Position numbers and translations under genes: made by a program | The notes under the pieces: model-generated | The model's input: only the letters and a program-made list of their open reading frames with translations | Database searches by the model: none | What the model was told of the DNA's origin: nothing | Assembly (NCBI GenBank): GCA_028023455.1 | Contig: JAQFVV010000072.1 | Location: 2,004,501-2,068,500 of the forward strand | Reading direction: 5' to 3' | Source of the DNA: Epiperipatus broadwayi | Taxonomy: Eukaryota > Onychophora > Udeonychophora > Euonychophora > Peripatidae | Length of the DNA: 64,000 nt | In this document: positions 1 to 11,460 of the stretch, piece by piece | Numbering within the stretch: the stretch's first letter is position 1 | Layout of the letters: every line of letters starts with the position of its first letter

Positions 1-2250
1 TCAACATAAAGTAACAAAATGCATTTGTGAGGATATTAATAGAAGATTTGAATGCTGTAGTAGGACATTCAAAAGAAAATAAAGGGATACATTATGATTT
101 AGAGATAAAAAATGACAAAATTGAAAGCTTAATTTTAGTATCTGTAATCTGTAAAGAAAATAACATTGCACTAATAAATTTCATTACACAATGTTTTTGA
201 CAGATTCAGATAATTTAATGCTAACAAAGTTGGGATTACATTTTTTAAAAAATCCAAAAAGATGAGATTAAAATAGTAAGTCACTGACAAATTGCAAGAA
301 ATAAGAATAGTTGGATGAGAAAATAATAACAAATAGTAATAGGCTGATCAATAAAACAAATTCAAATAAAATATAGTTGTTACTTGAGAAATATTTTTAT
401 CTCTTTAACTATTTTCTATATAGTCGCTACTGAGTCACTCATATTGGAACATTTTGAAGATGCTACTATCACTTCAGGTTAACTATGTTATTTTGTGGTA
501 ATTTATAGTATTACTTTTCTAGTTTGTACTTAGTTTTGCATAAAAATTAGAACTAAAATCTTTAGTTAACCAACCTATTTATTCAAGCAGAAGATCAGCA
601 TCTGAAAAATCTAGAAATTAAAATTTGCATTTTTCACCCTCTATTGAAAAATTTTGCTAACACTTTTTTTACAACTTTTCTAATATTTTAATTTCAAAAA
701 AATTCAAAAGATATCAGGATAATCAAATACACAGGAATTTCAAAGTTTCTGAAACCAAACGTTGATGCCTAGTCATTGTATATTTGGCACTGTCGAACTT
801 TGTGAGATTACTTCGAGAAAATATTACGATGGTTTAAAAACTTGATTTTTTTGGAAAGTTGATGATTATTTTTGTATTGTAATTGTGTAATAATTATTAG
901 AAATCAAAGATATATATTACAACATATTTATTTTTTACAGAAATGTTTAATTTTTAAATATAAAAGAATATATTCTTCTGTGTACCATTACCAAAGAGAT
1001 TAAGGTTGCAGGAAATATAACTGTCTAGAAATGGCATAACTACAAGAGTCCATTATAACATTTAGTGAGATTATAAAAAAAATTTAAACTTTTAAAGCAT
1101 AAATTGATAGATTTACTAGATATTGGAAATAATTTGTTCAGATTTTTAAAACAAACATCAAACAAAGAATATTTTGTTCATTTTGCAAATTGAATCTGCT
1201 CCACTGAAATTTGATGATATGACAGTGCTTTGTTTTGATTAAAATCTAATTTTTTAAATAATTCTGAAAATCAAAGGTGATTTTTTAAATTTACTTAATT
1301 TCTAAACAAAAATATCTATCAAATGAAGTCAAATTTATTATATTTTTATTAAAATGAAAGTTGAAAGCTTAAATCCAGTAAGAACAAAAAAATCAACTGA
1401 AGATATCAATATTGTACAGAAGTAAGTCAAAAGAAGCCAACATTATGTTAATTGGTTAAATCATAATACAAAAAAAGTGACTGCCCTACTAATTGGTAGA
1501 TTCTTTGGCTTAAGGCTTTTAAGATTGTGCTTTTTTCTTTTAAAATTTTGGATAGAAAAATTGCAATTTTCAGTAATTTATTATATATTTAAGCTTACTT
1601 GTGCAATATATTTGTAAAATATCAATTCAAAAAAATATGTATGCAATTAAATTATATTTGAAAATGTTTGTTTTCAAGAAGACAAGTCATTAAAAGCGTA
1701 GTTATGATAAAGCAGAAATTAATACTATTTTCTCAAAAGTTTCACAAAAGCCGATAAATTTTTTTGTGAAATTCTAATAATAAGGTTTAATATTAAATTT
1801 TAAAACATATTTTCATTCTTTTATGATGTCTCAACTTAAATTCATTTTCATTTTAAAAATAAATTTCAAATAAATATTTCTTTAAATAATTTTTAAAATA
1901 GGCAGAGGTTATGATCCAAAATGAAAAAAAGACATTGTTATCACTATGCATTCATTTAATAATTTATTTTTCCATTTTGCAAAGTTCAAATATTGACTTT
2001 TAAAATGTCTTTTCATTTGTAAGCTTTTAATAAATAAAGCGATTATCAATATGATTTACTGTGATGGTTATGTGTAAAAATAAAATGTACCAAATGTGAG
2101 CAAAAGAATGTAAAAAGTTCTATATGAACTAGTTAATAGAAGATTAAACATACTATCTCTGTAGCATTTATGTATGAATGCAATAAACCCAGATTTCTAT
2201 AAATACAAATATATATATATAATACTATATGCCTGATACATTGGCTTGGT
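1..2250. other. AT-rich sequence without recognisable genes
   Basis: I see no ORF of note, RNA gene or transposon boundary here. The stretch is ordinary AT-rich, low-complexity-leaning DNA, ending in a short (TA)n run near 2209-2222. It is probably intronic or intergenic. Confidence 0.6.
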
Positions 2251-2573
2251 ATAGTGTTTGTTGTGTTGCCATTACTAAAGAAAGAAATGCTGATATCTTT
2301 CTCTATGTTTGCTTAACACTTCCAGTTGTACCGTGACAGCTTATCTCATTTTAGGTATGGTGACATTTCCAGTTATTCTGTGAGAATCTGCCTCATATCT
2401 AGTTTATGTTCTAGTAGCTTTAAGTTTGAACTTGGGAAATATTTTTTTAGCAAAGTATATATTTTCCTTTCAATATGTACTTGAGTTTTGTGTAAAAAAT
2501 ATTGTCATGAAGATATTTCTTTATATTTTTATCAAGCATATTTAGTTTTTGAGAATTTTTGTTATTTTTACAG

Positions 2574-2767
2574 AAAATCTATTTTCCCATACATGCGTGC
2601 ATGCATGCTGCTATTATCTGTTCTTGTCTGACTTTACCTCCAAGGGTGTAGCCTATTATGGCCAGATCCCCACCAACAATGAGAGCAATCGGAATGACAG
2701 AGCATCAACACCACCTGATTTGCTTATGCTATTGTACCTATCTATTCATATATCCATTGGTCAATAA
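2574..2767 (+). CDS. Candidate exon, unrecognised protein (weak)
   Basis: A pyrimidine-rich tract ending in cag at 2571-2573 is a good splice acceptor. It is followed by a frame that stays open to a TAA at 2765-2767. The middle (2645-2740) is clearly richer in GC than its surroundings and reads GVAYYGQIPTNNESNRND, then RASTPPDLL. A second possible acceptor (cctccaag) ends at 2644. I do not recognise the peptide and see no domain motif. It could be a terminal exon, an exon continuing through a GT near 2734, or a fragment of a transposon or SINE. The base composition is the main argument that it is not random. Confidence 0.25.
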
Positions 2768-3089
2768 ATTCTAAATCTGATCAAGATAAGATGGAATCTA
2801 GATTAGTCCATTAGTTGAAAAGTTGAGTTATAATAACATCAAAGTTTAAATTCTATAACTAATTTTTCAATTTGATTTCTATTTGCGATAAAAAAAAAAA
2901 TATTTTGGCATATTTATTAAAAATAGCTACATAATACCTGGTAATTAATGAATATGCTCATAGAAAAGGTAGTTTTTTGTTTTAATGTTCTGCTTTAGAA
3001 ATAATAAAAATATTTTAAAAATACAAAATTCAGCTTTAACATTTGAAATACAAGCATAATTCGTATACTTGAAATTTCAATGTAATTAT

Positions 3090-3440
3090 AGGAAATTTGA
3101 ACACAGACATTCAAGCTCCCTTCATCTATCCACTCTATCTCATACATTCAATACACATGACCACAGATGTGAAAAAGATAACTGATCTCCAATATATGTA
3201 TTTCGTACTGAACCAGCATACATCAGCTGGTCCAGACTATCATCTCCCACGCATATATATGATCAGTGGTCGGTTTATATTAAGATGGCAAATCTTCACA
3301 CTTTAATAGACAGGCTTCAATTTCCTCCACCCTACAACTCTTCAGCCACCCATACCATTGAAAATCTGATGATGGAAATCTCAAATCCCTTGTTGATGCT
3401 AATATTATTGTCATGGTCATGTTGACTTTAAGTCCAAAAA
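3090..3440 (-). repeat. Hammerhead-bearing interspersed repeat, family i, single unit
   Basis: This 350-bp unit is clearly related to both arms of the foldback at 41187-41968 and to 63465-63605. Shared blocks include the start (aacacagacattcaagctcc) and the segment tttaatagacaggcttcaat. On the minus strand it carries a hammerhead-like core at 3187-3232. No target-site duplication was found around this copy. It has no coding capacity; the short plus-strand reading frame inside it is incidental. Confidence 0.7.
3187..3232 (-). ncRNA. Hammerhead ribozyme-like motif (family i)
   Basis: Read on the minus strand: helix I strand gaccag; core CTGATGT (3226-3220), one base off CTGANGA; helix II spanning 3219-3205 around a gttc loop; core GAAA (3204-3201); then a short helix III ending in UA before ttggag. 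CCAG can pair with TTGG to close helix I. The related copies at 41 kb and 63.5 kb support a consensus helix II of ATGCTG/CAGCAT. This copy has a changed last core base and helix II mismatches, so it is probably inactive. Confidence 0.5.
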
Positions 3441-5130
3441 AAGCAAGTTTTTAATGCTACTATATAAAATATTTTCAAGTTTGCCACCGAGTAAATTTAA
3501 ACTTTGATAAATATAATATGCCTGTAAAAATAAAATAGTGTTTATGTATAAATATTATATACTTACAAAAAATTAATTTTTATATTTTAAATACAGTATT
3601 ACAAAATTTCACCTTTCTTCAATTACTAATATAATGTAATAATCAAAAAAGCAAGTCATATATAACGTGACATTACTTTTATAAAAGCTTGTATTTACAA
3701 AAATGTAATATAAAGAGCGTACCAATAGCTCAAATAAGCGCGGTATGAGATAACATTTAAAATCTCTGTTTTGTCATATCGCAATTATTAATTAAGAGCT
3801 TGTTTTAATATAATGTAAAAAAAAAAAAACGGAACCACAAAAATCACGACAAATAAAAAGTAAAGTATGAAAGGCTCAACAAAGTAGTGGTAAATAATAT
3901 ATACTAGAATAAAATAATTATATTGGCAAAACATGGAATAAACGGATAAATGAAAATCTAAATAATTTATTAGTAAAGAAGATGAGGTTTTTTTAAGAAG
4001 GAAAAAACTACCAAAGAAGATAAAAGATGATACTGAAAGATGTCACATAAACATACTAAAGAAACAGCGTATGATATATGTGGACAAGTTTGTATTTCAT
4101 GGACTATTTTGATGTGTTTTCCTTTTTTTTTTTTTTTTTCAATCATTATTTTTTTTATCTTTTGAAACAAACAAAAACCTTAACCATTTATAAGTGGCCC
4201 TCATGATGCAGCCTACTGATGACATATATATATATATAATGCACACTTTTTAAATCATGATTTTATTCGTTGTTTTTTTTTTTTTAATTAGCAGCATAGT
4301 TATGAACAGACAATGATATAATCCTCAAACAACTTTGCATTAGTCTTTTATGTTCACATTTACTTATAATTAAAACAAAATTTATATTTTCGTTTCCTTT
4401 CAAAATTTAAAAAAATGCATATTCAAAAGATTTTTAAAAAGTGAGTTTATTAACTGTTCTTACAACTTCCATTTGCCACTATTTGCTGTTCCTAATCTGA
4501 AAGTCTTTTAATCAAGCTTAAATAAAAATACCAAACCAAATAAATGCTTGAAGAATTTAAACTTCAGTGATTTATTGAGCGAATGCTGCCCTCAACTTTG
4601 ATTTTTTTTTTTACAGATGTCTTTTTTCTCACCTTGATAATAGTAAACAGTTTCAGAGATAAAAATGTCAATTAGTTAATCCAGGCAGAGTTTTAAAAAA
4701 GGTTTGTTTCTTATTTTCCCATTTTGATAGACATTTTTAAATAGTAAAATGTTATTATATGATTGGGGTGTGTGTGTCTAATCTGATATATGACTACAAC
4801 AAAAATAATTAAGAAACTGTTTTTACACCTTCATGGATTGTTGGTCCTATTATTCATTATACACATGATGTAATGGGGTCCGAAAATATAAATAAATTAT
4901 GCTAGGGGTTGTCACACTATTTCCAATGATGATCAAGTTGTATTTCGTTACCCAATAATCTCAACTTATATTCAGGTGAAATCTTAACAATCAAATCAAC
5001 CCTTAACAATTCCAACCTGTAGTCAGGGTAATCTTAATTATTAAAAGAAGTTGCTTTGATTAGAGGTTGAAGTAGCTTAAGGATTGATTGTTATCTACAT
5101 TTATAAACCTATTAAAGCATTGAGTATTTG
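3441..5130. other. AT-rich sequence with simple repeats, no gene
   Basis: Only low-complexity features are visible: an A run near 3818-3829, a T run near 4121-4139, (TA)n at 4222-4237 and a T run near 4274-4285. No gene or transposon end could be supported. Confidence 0.6.
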
Positions 5131-5147
5131 GCTTCAATGTCTTAAAT

Positions 5148-7110
5148 CAGGAGTGGAAAATAGCAGCCTGCAGGCCACATGCAATCCAGTAGGAGTTTTT
5201 GTGGCCAGCCAAGACAGAAAAATCTGCCTTGAACCAAGATTTCCTTCCTGTGCATGACTGAAGATTTGTCTCATATTTTCCACTAGGATGGCTGCTTCCA
5301 TACACATGCGCAGTGTAGTTACAATGTGCAGTGCTTTTCCAGTTGATCTAGTTAATCTCAATTTTGTCTTTGCAACAATAAATATATAAATTTCCAACTT
5401 TAGTAAAACCATGAACCCTCCGAAAAAATGTAAAATCGGTGATAAATGTTGTGCATTTAATGAAGAATGCACAAACAAATATTTATTTGGTAATACAGGA
5501 ATAAAACAATGTGTTTATTGTGTCATGAAACGATAGCTATATTTAAGGAGTACAATCTGAAATGACCCCACGAAATAAAACATAACGAATTTGGCTGCAA
5601 ACTTTCACAGGAAGAACACAAAATAAAAGTTGCAGAGTGTGTGAAAAGGCTGAAGAAGCAACAAACAGTATTTACAAAGCAATCAACACTTCAAAATAGC
5701 GCTACAGAAGCAAGTTTCATGGTAGCATACAACCTTGCTAAACGCAACAAGCTTTTTTCGGATGGTGAGTTTATTAAGCAGTGCATGGTAGAGTGCGCAG
5801 GTATATTGTGCCCTGATTTGAGAAGCAAATTTAAAAGTATTTCACTGTCAAGAAGGACTGTAGTGTGGCGCATTGACTCAATTAGTGGCGAACTCACAGA
5901 ACAGCTGAAGCAAAGATTTTGTTTGGTTTTCTTTGGCACTAGATGAGAAAACTGATAATGAAGACACTGTAAAATTACTCATCTTTATCTATGGAATAAG
6001 AATCAATGAAAGATAGAACCACTGGTCAGGAATTGTTTGAGTGTACTGTGAATTGTGTGGAGAAAAGTAGCTTGTCCTGGAACAAAATGGCAAGCATTAC
6101 AACAGATGGGACCAGAGCTTTCAGTGGAAAAAATGTAGGTATGGTTAAGCTTTTAAAAAACAAGTTATAAACACAAGGCACAGACAGTGATATCTTGTCT
6201 CTTCATTGCATTTGGCAATAAAAAAAAATCTTTGTAAAGCTGCACTTGATTTAAAGCATGTGATAGATCCTATTGTTAGTGTGAACACAATCAGAGCAAG
6301 GACACTCCACCATCGACTGTTCAAATTTTTTCGAGGATGTGGGAGGCAGAGTATGAAGATGTAATTTACCACAACAGTGTGAGGTAGTTGAGTCTGGGCA
6401 AAGTGCTAAAAAGAGTTTGGGCATCCTCTTATTTCTGAACATGAAGGAGATATCTCATGATTTCATTACAAAAATAGGAAGTGAGGAGTGGAGATATGAG
6501 ATGATGTTTGCAGCTGATGTATTTGAGAAACTGAATGAACTGAATGTGACATTGCAGATAAAGGGGTTGTTTACACTTTAATGTGGAAGTGTGTAAAAAT
6601 CATTCAAAACTAGGTCTATTTGCAAAGTGAGCAGGTGAAGGTAATTTTTATCATTTCCCTTTATTATGAAAACAAAGTGCCTGAAAGTGTTTCTGCCAAA
6701 AATAGGGATAATCTGCAGCGTTTGGATGACAAGGTTATAAGAAGATTTCAGGACTTTAAGAAAATTGAGCCTAAATTCAATTTGCTCTCTTATCCCATAA
6801 CTGCTGATATTGACACAGCACCCGAGGAGCTGCAGCTTGAACTTACTGACTTGCAGTCAGATCACATTGTGAAAGACATATTTAATGCTGTGACATTAGG
6901 CAACTTTTACAAATCTTTGTTTGCTGAAAAATTTCCATGTATGAAGAAATTTGCTGGGGAAAATGTTCTCTATATTTAGGTCTATATATATTTGTGAGCA
7001 AAGTTTTTTTTTGCTTGAAGATCAATAAGAATAAATATAAATGCTCTTTAACAGACTTTAACTTGCAGGCTGTGATGAGAATCTCAACAAGCAATCTCAT
7101 TCCTGGTTTT
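5148..7110 (+). mobile_element. hAT DNA transposon, decayed, GTF2IRD2/ZBED-like family
   Basis: The left end starts caggagtggaaaa, a hAT-type terminus, followed by the gcctgcaggccacatg block common near ends of this family. The interior holds a broken transposase from about 5410 to 7110. The right terminus and the 8-bp target duplication could not be placed; a gccactatttta motif near 7232 is a possible remnant. A second member of the same transposase family lies at 45212-46407. Confidence 0.75.
5410..7110 (+). pseudogene. hAT transposase pseudogene (GTF2IRD2/ZBED-like)
   Basis: Translating across frames gives the recognised order of this transposase family. The start is MNPPKKCKIG with a BED-type finger region. 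Next comes the ECVKRLKKQQTVFTKQS segment and the FMVAYNLAKRNKLFSDGEFI block (5641-5946). A DE-K-D stretch matching the family's LDESTD motif follows near 5940. The region with MASITTDGTRAFSGKN is near 6090, corresponding to the catalytic TTDG motif. The C-terminal dimerisation region runs from 6660 to 7110 and includes DIDTAPEELQLELTDLQ and FYKSLFAEKFP. Several frameshifts and stops break it (for example after 5946, around 6165, and at 6580), so no full protein is made. Family relatives have been domesticated in vertebrates, but nothing here suggests that. Confidence 0.85.
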
Positions 7111-7393
7111 TAAAAAAAAATGTAGAAAAGTGTGATAGGGTACATTCGTCTCATTAAACTGATTCTAAAATTAAACGTGCTTGCAGTTATTATAGATTAT
7201 ATGAAATTAGCACAATAAATAATTTGAATAAAACTGCCACTATTTTATTTAATTTATATTTATTGATTTTTATGGTACAATTTATACTTTTTCTAAAATG
7301 CAAAGTTAACTAATGAATGCAATCATTTTAAAAGTTGGAAAAAAATTAAAATCCTTATGCTGCTCTTCCACAAAATAATGATCAGAAACATGG
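7111..7393. other. AT-rich spacer
   Basis: No gene is visible between the hAT remnant and the inverted-repeat Penelope fragment. It may contain the degraded right end of the hAT. Confidence 0.5.
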
Positions 7394-8265
7394 GACATAA
7401 AACCATTCAGTGTCCAATAATGGAATTAAAACAATAATAATATAAATAATGAAAACAAATCAAAACTCTCATATATAAATTCAATAAATTATAAAACAAT
7501 TGACTATATCATAACAATGTGTTAAACAATATTACATGCATTTTTTTTATCAATTATATATATATATATCATCTTATATAATTTTCCATTCATTTTTAAT
7601 TAAACAATTATTAACCAAATTTGTAGAAGTCTTATAAATATTCATACAATTAGTCAAATTATTTTTAATATAATATATTTCATATATTTGTCTTCATTTT
7701 TGGATCATTGATGAAATTTAAATATTTAATACTTTTTGTAGCAACTATTTTATGGCCGTATTTCAAGTAGTGAATATATAATGCAGACCTATCATCTCTT
7801 CTTTTAATAGCATTGTCATGTTCTTTGGTTCTTACCTCTGATAGTTTTCCAGTATGCCCAAAGTAAATCATTTTACAAATTCCACATGTAATTTTATATA
7901 CAATTCCTTTTTTGAACTGTAAATCATCCCTTAACCTATAATTACCTATTAATTGATCAAGATTTTTACTATTTGACCAGCCAAGATTTATATTCTCATC
8001 AATATAATTTTTATTATACCTTAAAGTATTATAAATCCTAGGATAATATGAAAGTTTAATTAATTTCTTATTTGATTCATTACCATTATCATTACCATCA
8101 TTATTCTCAAAAATGCATGAAATATTGTTTAACATATAGTTATAATATAGTCAATTGTTTTGTAATTATTAAATTTATATATACGAGAGTTTTGATTTGT
8201 TTTAATCATTTATATTATTACTGTTTGTTTTAATTCCATTATTGGACACTGGGTGGCTTTATGTC
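7394..8265 (-). mobile_element. Penelope-like element fragment between inverted terminal repeats
   Basis: Two inverted repeats of about 150 bp (7394-7546 and 8109-8265) flank a GIY-YIG reading frame. The arms align over most of their length, for example gtccaataatggaattaaaa on the left against its complement on the right, and gttaaacaatatt near the inner ends. Inverted pseudo-LTRs around truncated copies are a known habit of Penelope-like retroelements. No reverse transcriptase part is left. I found no convincing target-site duplication. Confidence 0.65.
7680..8135 (-). pseudogene. GIY-YIG endonuclease domain of a Penelope-like element
   Basis: The 151-residue frame carries the GIY-YIG signature in the form GIVYKITCGICKMIYFGHTG (GIxY then YxG) in the middle. 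An upstream linker and the motif RTKEHDNAIKRRDDRSALYIH follow the PLE C-terminal order. In Penelope elements this domain nicks the target and sits after the reverse transcriptase. Here the start codon lies inside the right inverted repeat and all reverse transcriptase sequence is missing, so this is a 5'-truncated copy. The frame itself is intact, which is unusual among the decayed elements here. Alternative: a host GIY-YIG protein, which is unlikely given the flanking inverted repeats. Confidence 0.8.
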
Positions 8266-8621
8266 AGGTGATTCTTAATGTTAAATAGATTAGTAACATT
8301 TGAAAAGGGCACCAAAGCCGGTGCTGAAAAAAGCTTTTTATGTATAAAATTATTATTTGATTATATAGCTGTTGTAAAGAATTATTATTATTTTTGATTA
8401 TCATTTTAAAAAGTGTGGCCCTCTGCTTCCACAATAGTCCGTGAACCAAAACAATTGTCCGCCCTTGTCTTAGGCAAAAACTTAAGATACATATATACAT
8501 AGTAATGAAAGAGAATGTGGTATTAATATAATCTGTAATTCATCCACTTGATGTAACTATACAGTGCTTATCATTTTATCAAAAAAATAAAATGTCTATA
8601 TTTTATTAAATAATTAAAAAA
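8266..8621. other. AT-rich spacer
   Basis: No gene is seen. It separates the GIY-YIG fragment from the palindromic insertion. Confidence 0.5.
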
Positions 8622-8951
8622 TACATCGATAATAAAATTTGTCTGAAGGTTTGTAATGATGGTATATTATAAGATGTGATATGTTGGACTATTTCCATCA
8701 TTTATGAGTGAATGTTGAATGTATAGAAAATTTTAAACTTCATTTAAACTTTCCAAATACAAACAACTTGTTAGTAATAACACACAAATAGACAATACAG
8801 GTTAGTCTATTTGTCTATTTGTGTGTTATTACTAACAAGTTGTTTGTATTTGGAAAGTTTAAATAAAGTTTAAAATTTTCTATACATTCAACATTCACTC
8901 ATAAATGATGGAAATAGTCCAACATATCACATCTTACATCGATAATAAAAT
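8622..8951. mobile_element. Palindromic Penelope-terminus insertion with 17-bp target duplication
   Basis: The 17-bp sequence tacatcgataataaaat occurs at 8622-8638 and again at 8935-8951, exactly flanking an insertion of 296 bp. The insertion has arms 8672-8793 and 8813-8934 (122 bp, about one mismatch) around a 19-bp loop. A one-sided extension of 33 bp lies at 8639-8671. The arm sequence matches the 3' end of the Penelope copy at 54700-54855 (shared ttgtgtgttattacta and catatcacatct). It is thus a head-to-head pair of Penelope terminal fragments inserted as one unit. The near-identical arms suggest a fairly recent event or arm-to-arm conversion. Confidence 0.85.
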
Positions 8952-9471
8952 ATTTGCAGAAATACAAATCTACAAGAAATATCTGTCTTTACTCTTGAAT
9001 TTACAGCTATAAGTATATTTAAAATAAAATCAACCACATAATGCACTTTCTAATTAAAAAAATGAGTAATAAATTTTTAAAAAAAGCAATTTAAAAAAAA
9101 AAAAGGAATCTGGGGTGATAGATGTTATAAACAAAACCAGTAGACAGAAAATCATATGAAGATAGGAAGTCAAATGCAAATGCATAAGAAATAAAATTCA
9201 AAAATTAAAACTATTCATGGAAACAAGTCTACCAAATAAAATTTATATTTTAACAAGAAAAAAAAAGTAAATCATTGAAATTGGAAGTTTATGCCATAAA
9301 ATTGTATAATTTCTATTATCGTATTGGAGAGCTGCAATAGACATTTTATTTGTTTTCAACATATTTCTTGTTAAACAACGATATTCTTTTTATTTAAAAA
9401 TATATTTGAATTACTAAACTTTTTATCATCACTTCAATCTTTAAAATAATTTATCTTAATGTAAATCTAAT
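8952..9471. other. AT-rich sequence, no gene
   Basis: Only A/T-rich unique sequence with short homopolymers is seen. Confidence 0.5.
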
Positions 9472-10232
9472 ACTATTAAGCGCAGAAATAATTGTAATCA
9501 TAAACCATAAAATAAATCTCCAGACATGCATTGTTTATAAGCATATATTAAAATCTTCATGTATTCACCCACCAGTAATAGTTTAAAAGCATAAGTGAAG
9601 TCATTCATGCTTAAAATGTATTCTTATATATATCAATCATTATTGACCATGTTTATCTCAGGGTTTAAATCTATTACATGCCTGATATTCAAATTGATAA
9701 TTATATTGTACAAATTTAAACATTATTTCACAGGAAAAAGATGGAAACTCATTTTTTAACCATCTGCGATTAAACTTATATATATTAATTATGAATAAAT
9801 ATAAATATATTATTATTAAGCATTGAAATAATTGTAAAAAGGAAATAAACCTTCCAGTCATGCACTGCTTATAAATGTATATTAAATCTGTGAACTCACC
9901 CGCCAGTAATAGTTTAAAAGTATAAGAGAATTCATTTATGCTTAAAGCATATTCTTATATACACCAACCATTATTGACCATGCTTATCTCAGGGCTTGAA
10001 TCTGTTTAATTGCATGTGGTTAAAAATGAGATTCTGTCTCTTTCCTGTAATAGAATATCTAAAATTGTACAATGTAATTGTCAAATTAAATGACAGCTAT
10101 ATAATGGATTCAAGCCCTGAGATAAGTACGATTAGTAATGGTTGGCGTGTATAATAAATATGCTTTAAGCATAAGTGAATTCTCTTATGTTTTTAAACTA
10201 TTACTGGCAGGTGAGTGCATGAAGATTTTAAT
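9472..10232. repeat. Three-copy repeat: two direct units and one inverted unit
   Basis: Unit A (9472-9680) and unit B (9811-10017) are direct copies. Unit C (10105-10232) is an inverted copy. Shared blocks are attattgaccatg, cttatctcaggg, ccagtaatagtttaaaag and a stretch around ttcatgcttaaa. B and C together form a foldback with a loop of about 105 bp. No ORF is present. The arrangement (tandem plus inverted partial copies) resembles Penelope terminal repeats, but I found no homology to the Penelope copies in this window. Confidence 0.75.
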
Positions 10233-11460
10233 ACGTCCACATAGAGAATATATGCTGATCCATTTTTGTAACTGATATTTTGCCATGCTGTCTTTTAATT
10301 CCTTCAGGGGGAAACTCTTCTTTTTGAACTACTTCAACACCATATCTAATTATAGCTCTCCAGTATATTCAATTCCCTGCCATATCTTCCCAATCGAAAC
10401 AATCAATAAGGCATTCTTTAAGATTCTCTTTGAGATAATCTTTATAATATAGGTGCAGTCTACCCCTCCCATGAAAATCACGCTCAAGTTCACTATAAAA
10501 ACTATTTTCAAAAGTCTCCCATTGTTTATTCATTTTATATGCCCATTACAATGAAGGAGATAGCAGGCTCCGTAGAATCCATCCAGCAAGTTGAAATTGT
10601 ATTTTTAAAAGTTTTATGGAATATCTTTAAATGAGTCTTTTTTATATTGTTAATAGGTATCCAAGCCACAGTTGAATATGATAAGATAAAATGATAGTTC
10701 TAGATAGCTTAGATGTAATAGTTACTTCCAAAGATTTAATACCCTATTTTTTACTCATTAAAAGTTGCAAGAGCACATATGAATTTATGTCGTACCTCAA
10801 TATCCAAGTCCACCTTTCTATTTATAAAACTACCAAGGCTTTTAAACTGATTTACATTTTCATGTTGATAGCCATCCAAGCTAATAATCGGTGCAAATTT
10901 TTCTTCTATCAGTGGTTAAAAAAATTAATATTAATTATTAAACCAGAGTCTTTTTAATATTGCATTTAAAACATTAAGTACATTCTTTAAATTGACTCAA
11001 ACTGACAAACAATTTTTAAAAAGGCTATCATAAAAATTGGAAAATAATGTTAAAGGAAGTACATCTCTGTTTAACATCAGTTTTTATTTCAAATGCCTCA
11101 GATTTTGCACCTGTAGTAAGAATACTTATTCTCATTCCATTATTAAAAGGTATATAATATGAATAAATTTTGGCAATCAACTAATTTCAAACAATGTCAA
11201 ATTTGTTCAGTTAACTGAATCAAATGCTTTGATCAAATCAAAAAAAAAAAAGTAATATAAATTGCTTTTTTGTTCCTGAAATTTTTCTTGCATTTTCCAG
11301 GCAATAAACGTCATGTCTGTAGTGCTTTGTGATTCGCTAAAACCATCACTAAGTCTCAGATAGTCATTCACCTATGAATGAAAGTAACCTATTCAAAAAA
11401 ATTCTTTAAAGAACTTTTGCTGTAGTGGATAATAATGATATTCTACAATAATTACTGCAA
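10233..11460 (-). pseudogene. Non-LTR retrotransposon (LINE) reverse transcriptase fragment, decayed
   Basis: Minus-strand translation across frames recovers LINE order. A segment like RFSESQSTTDMTFIAWKMQ is followed by DLIKAFDSVN near 11350-11220 (palm motif A region). Then come KFICALATF-type linker and the thumb/C-terminal region. Finally GKLHLYYKDYLKENLKECLID-like sequence with EEFPPEGIKRQHGK near 10500-10260, the tail typical of arthropod/invertebrate LINE ORF2 proteins. Many frameshifts and stops are present and the YADD catalytic motif is not recognisable. It is a different clade from the LINEs at 50-52 kb and 44 kb. Confidence 0.75.

Noticed and set aside
3365-3380. CTGATGATGG on the plus strand of family i units, a possible second hammerhead
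   Set aside because: No helix II can form and GAAA is not conserved among the copies; the real candidate is on the opposite strand.
5134-5478. 114-codon minus-strand frame
   Set aside because: It is antisense to the left end and N-terminal region of the hAT element and shows no protein features of its own.
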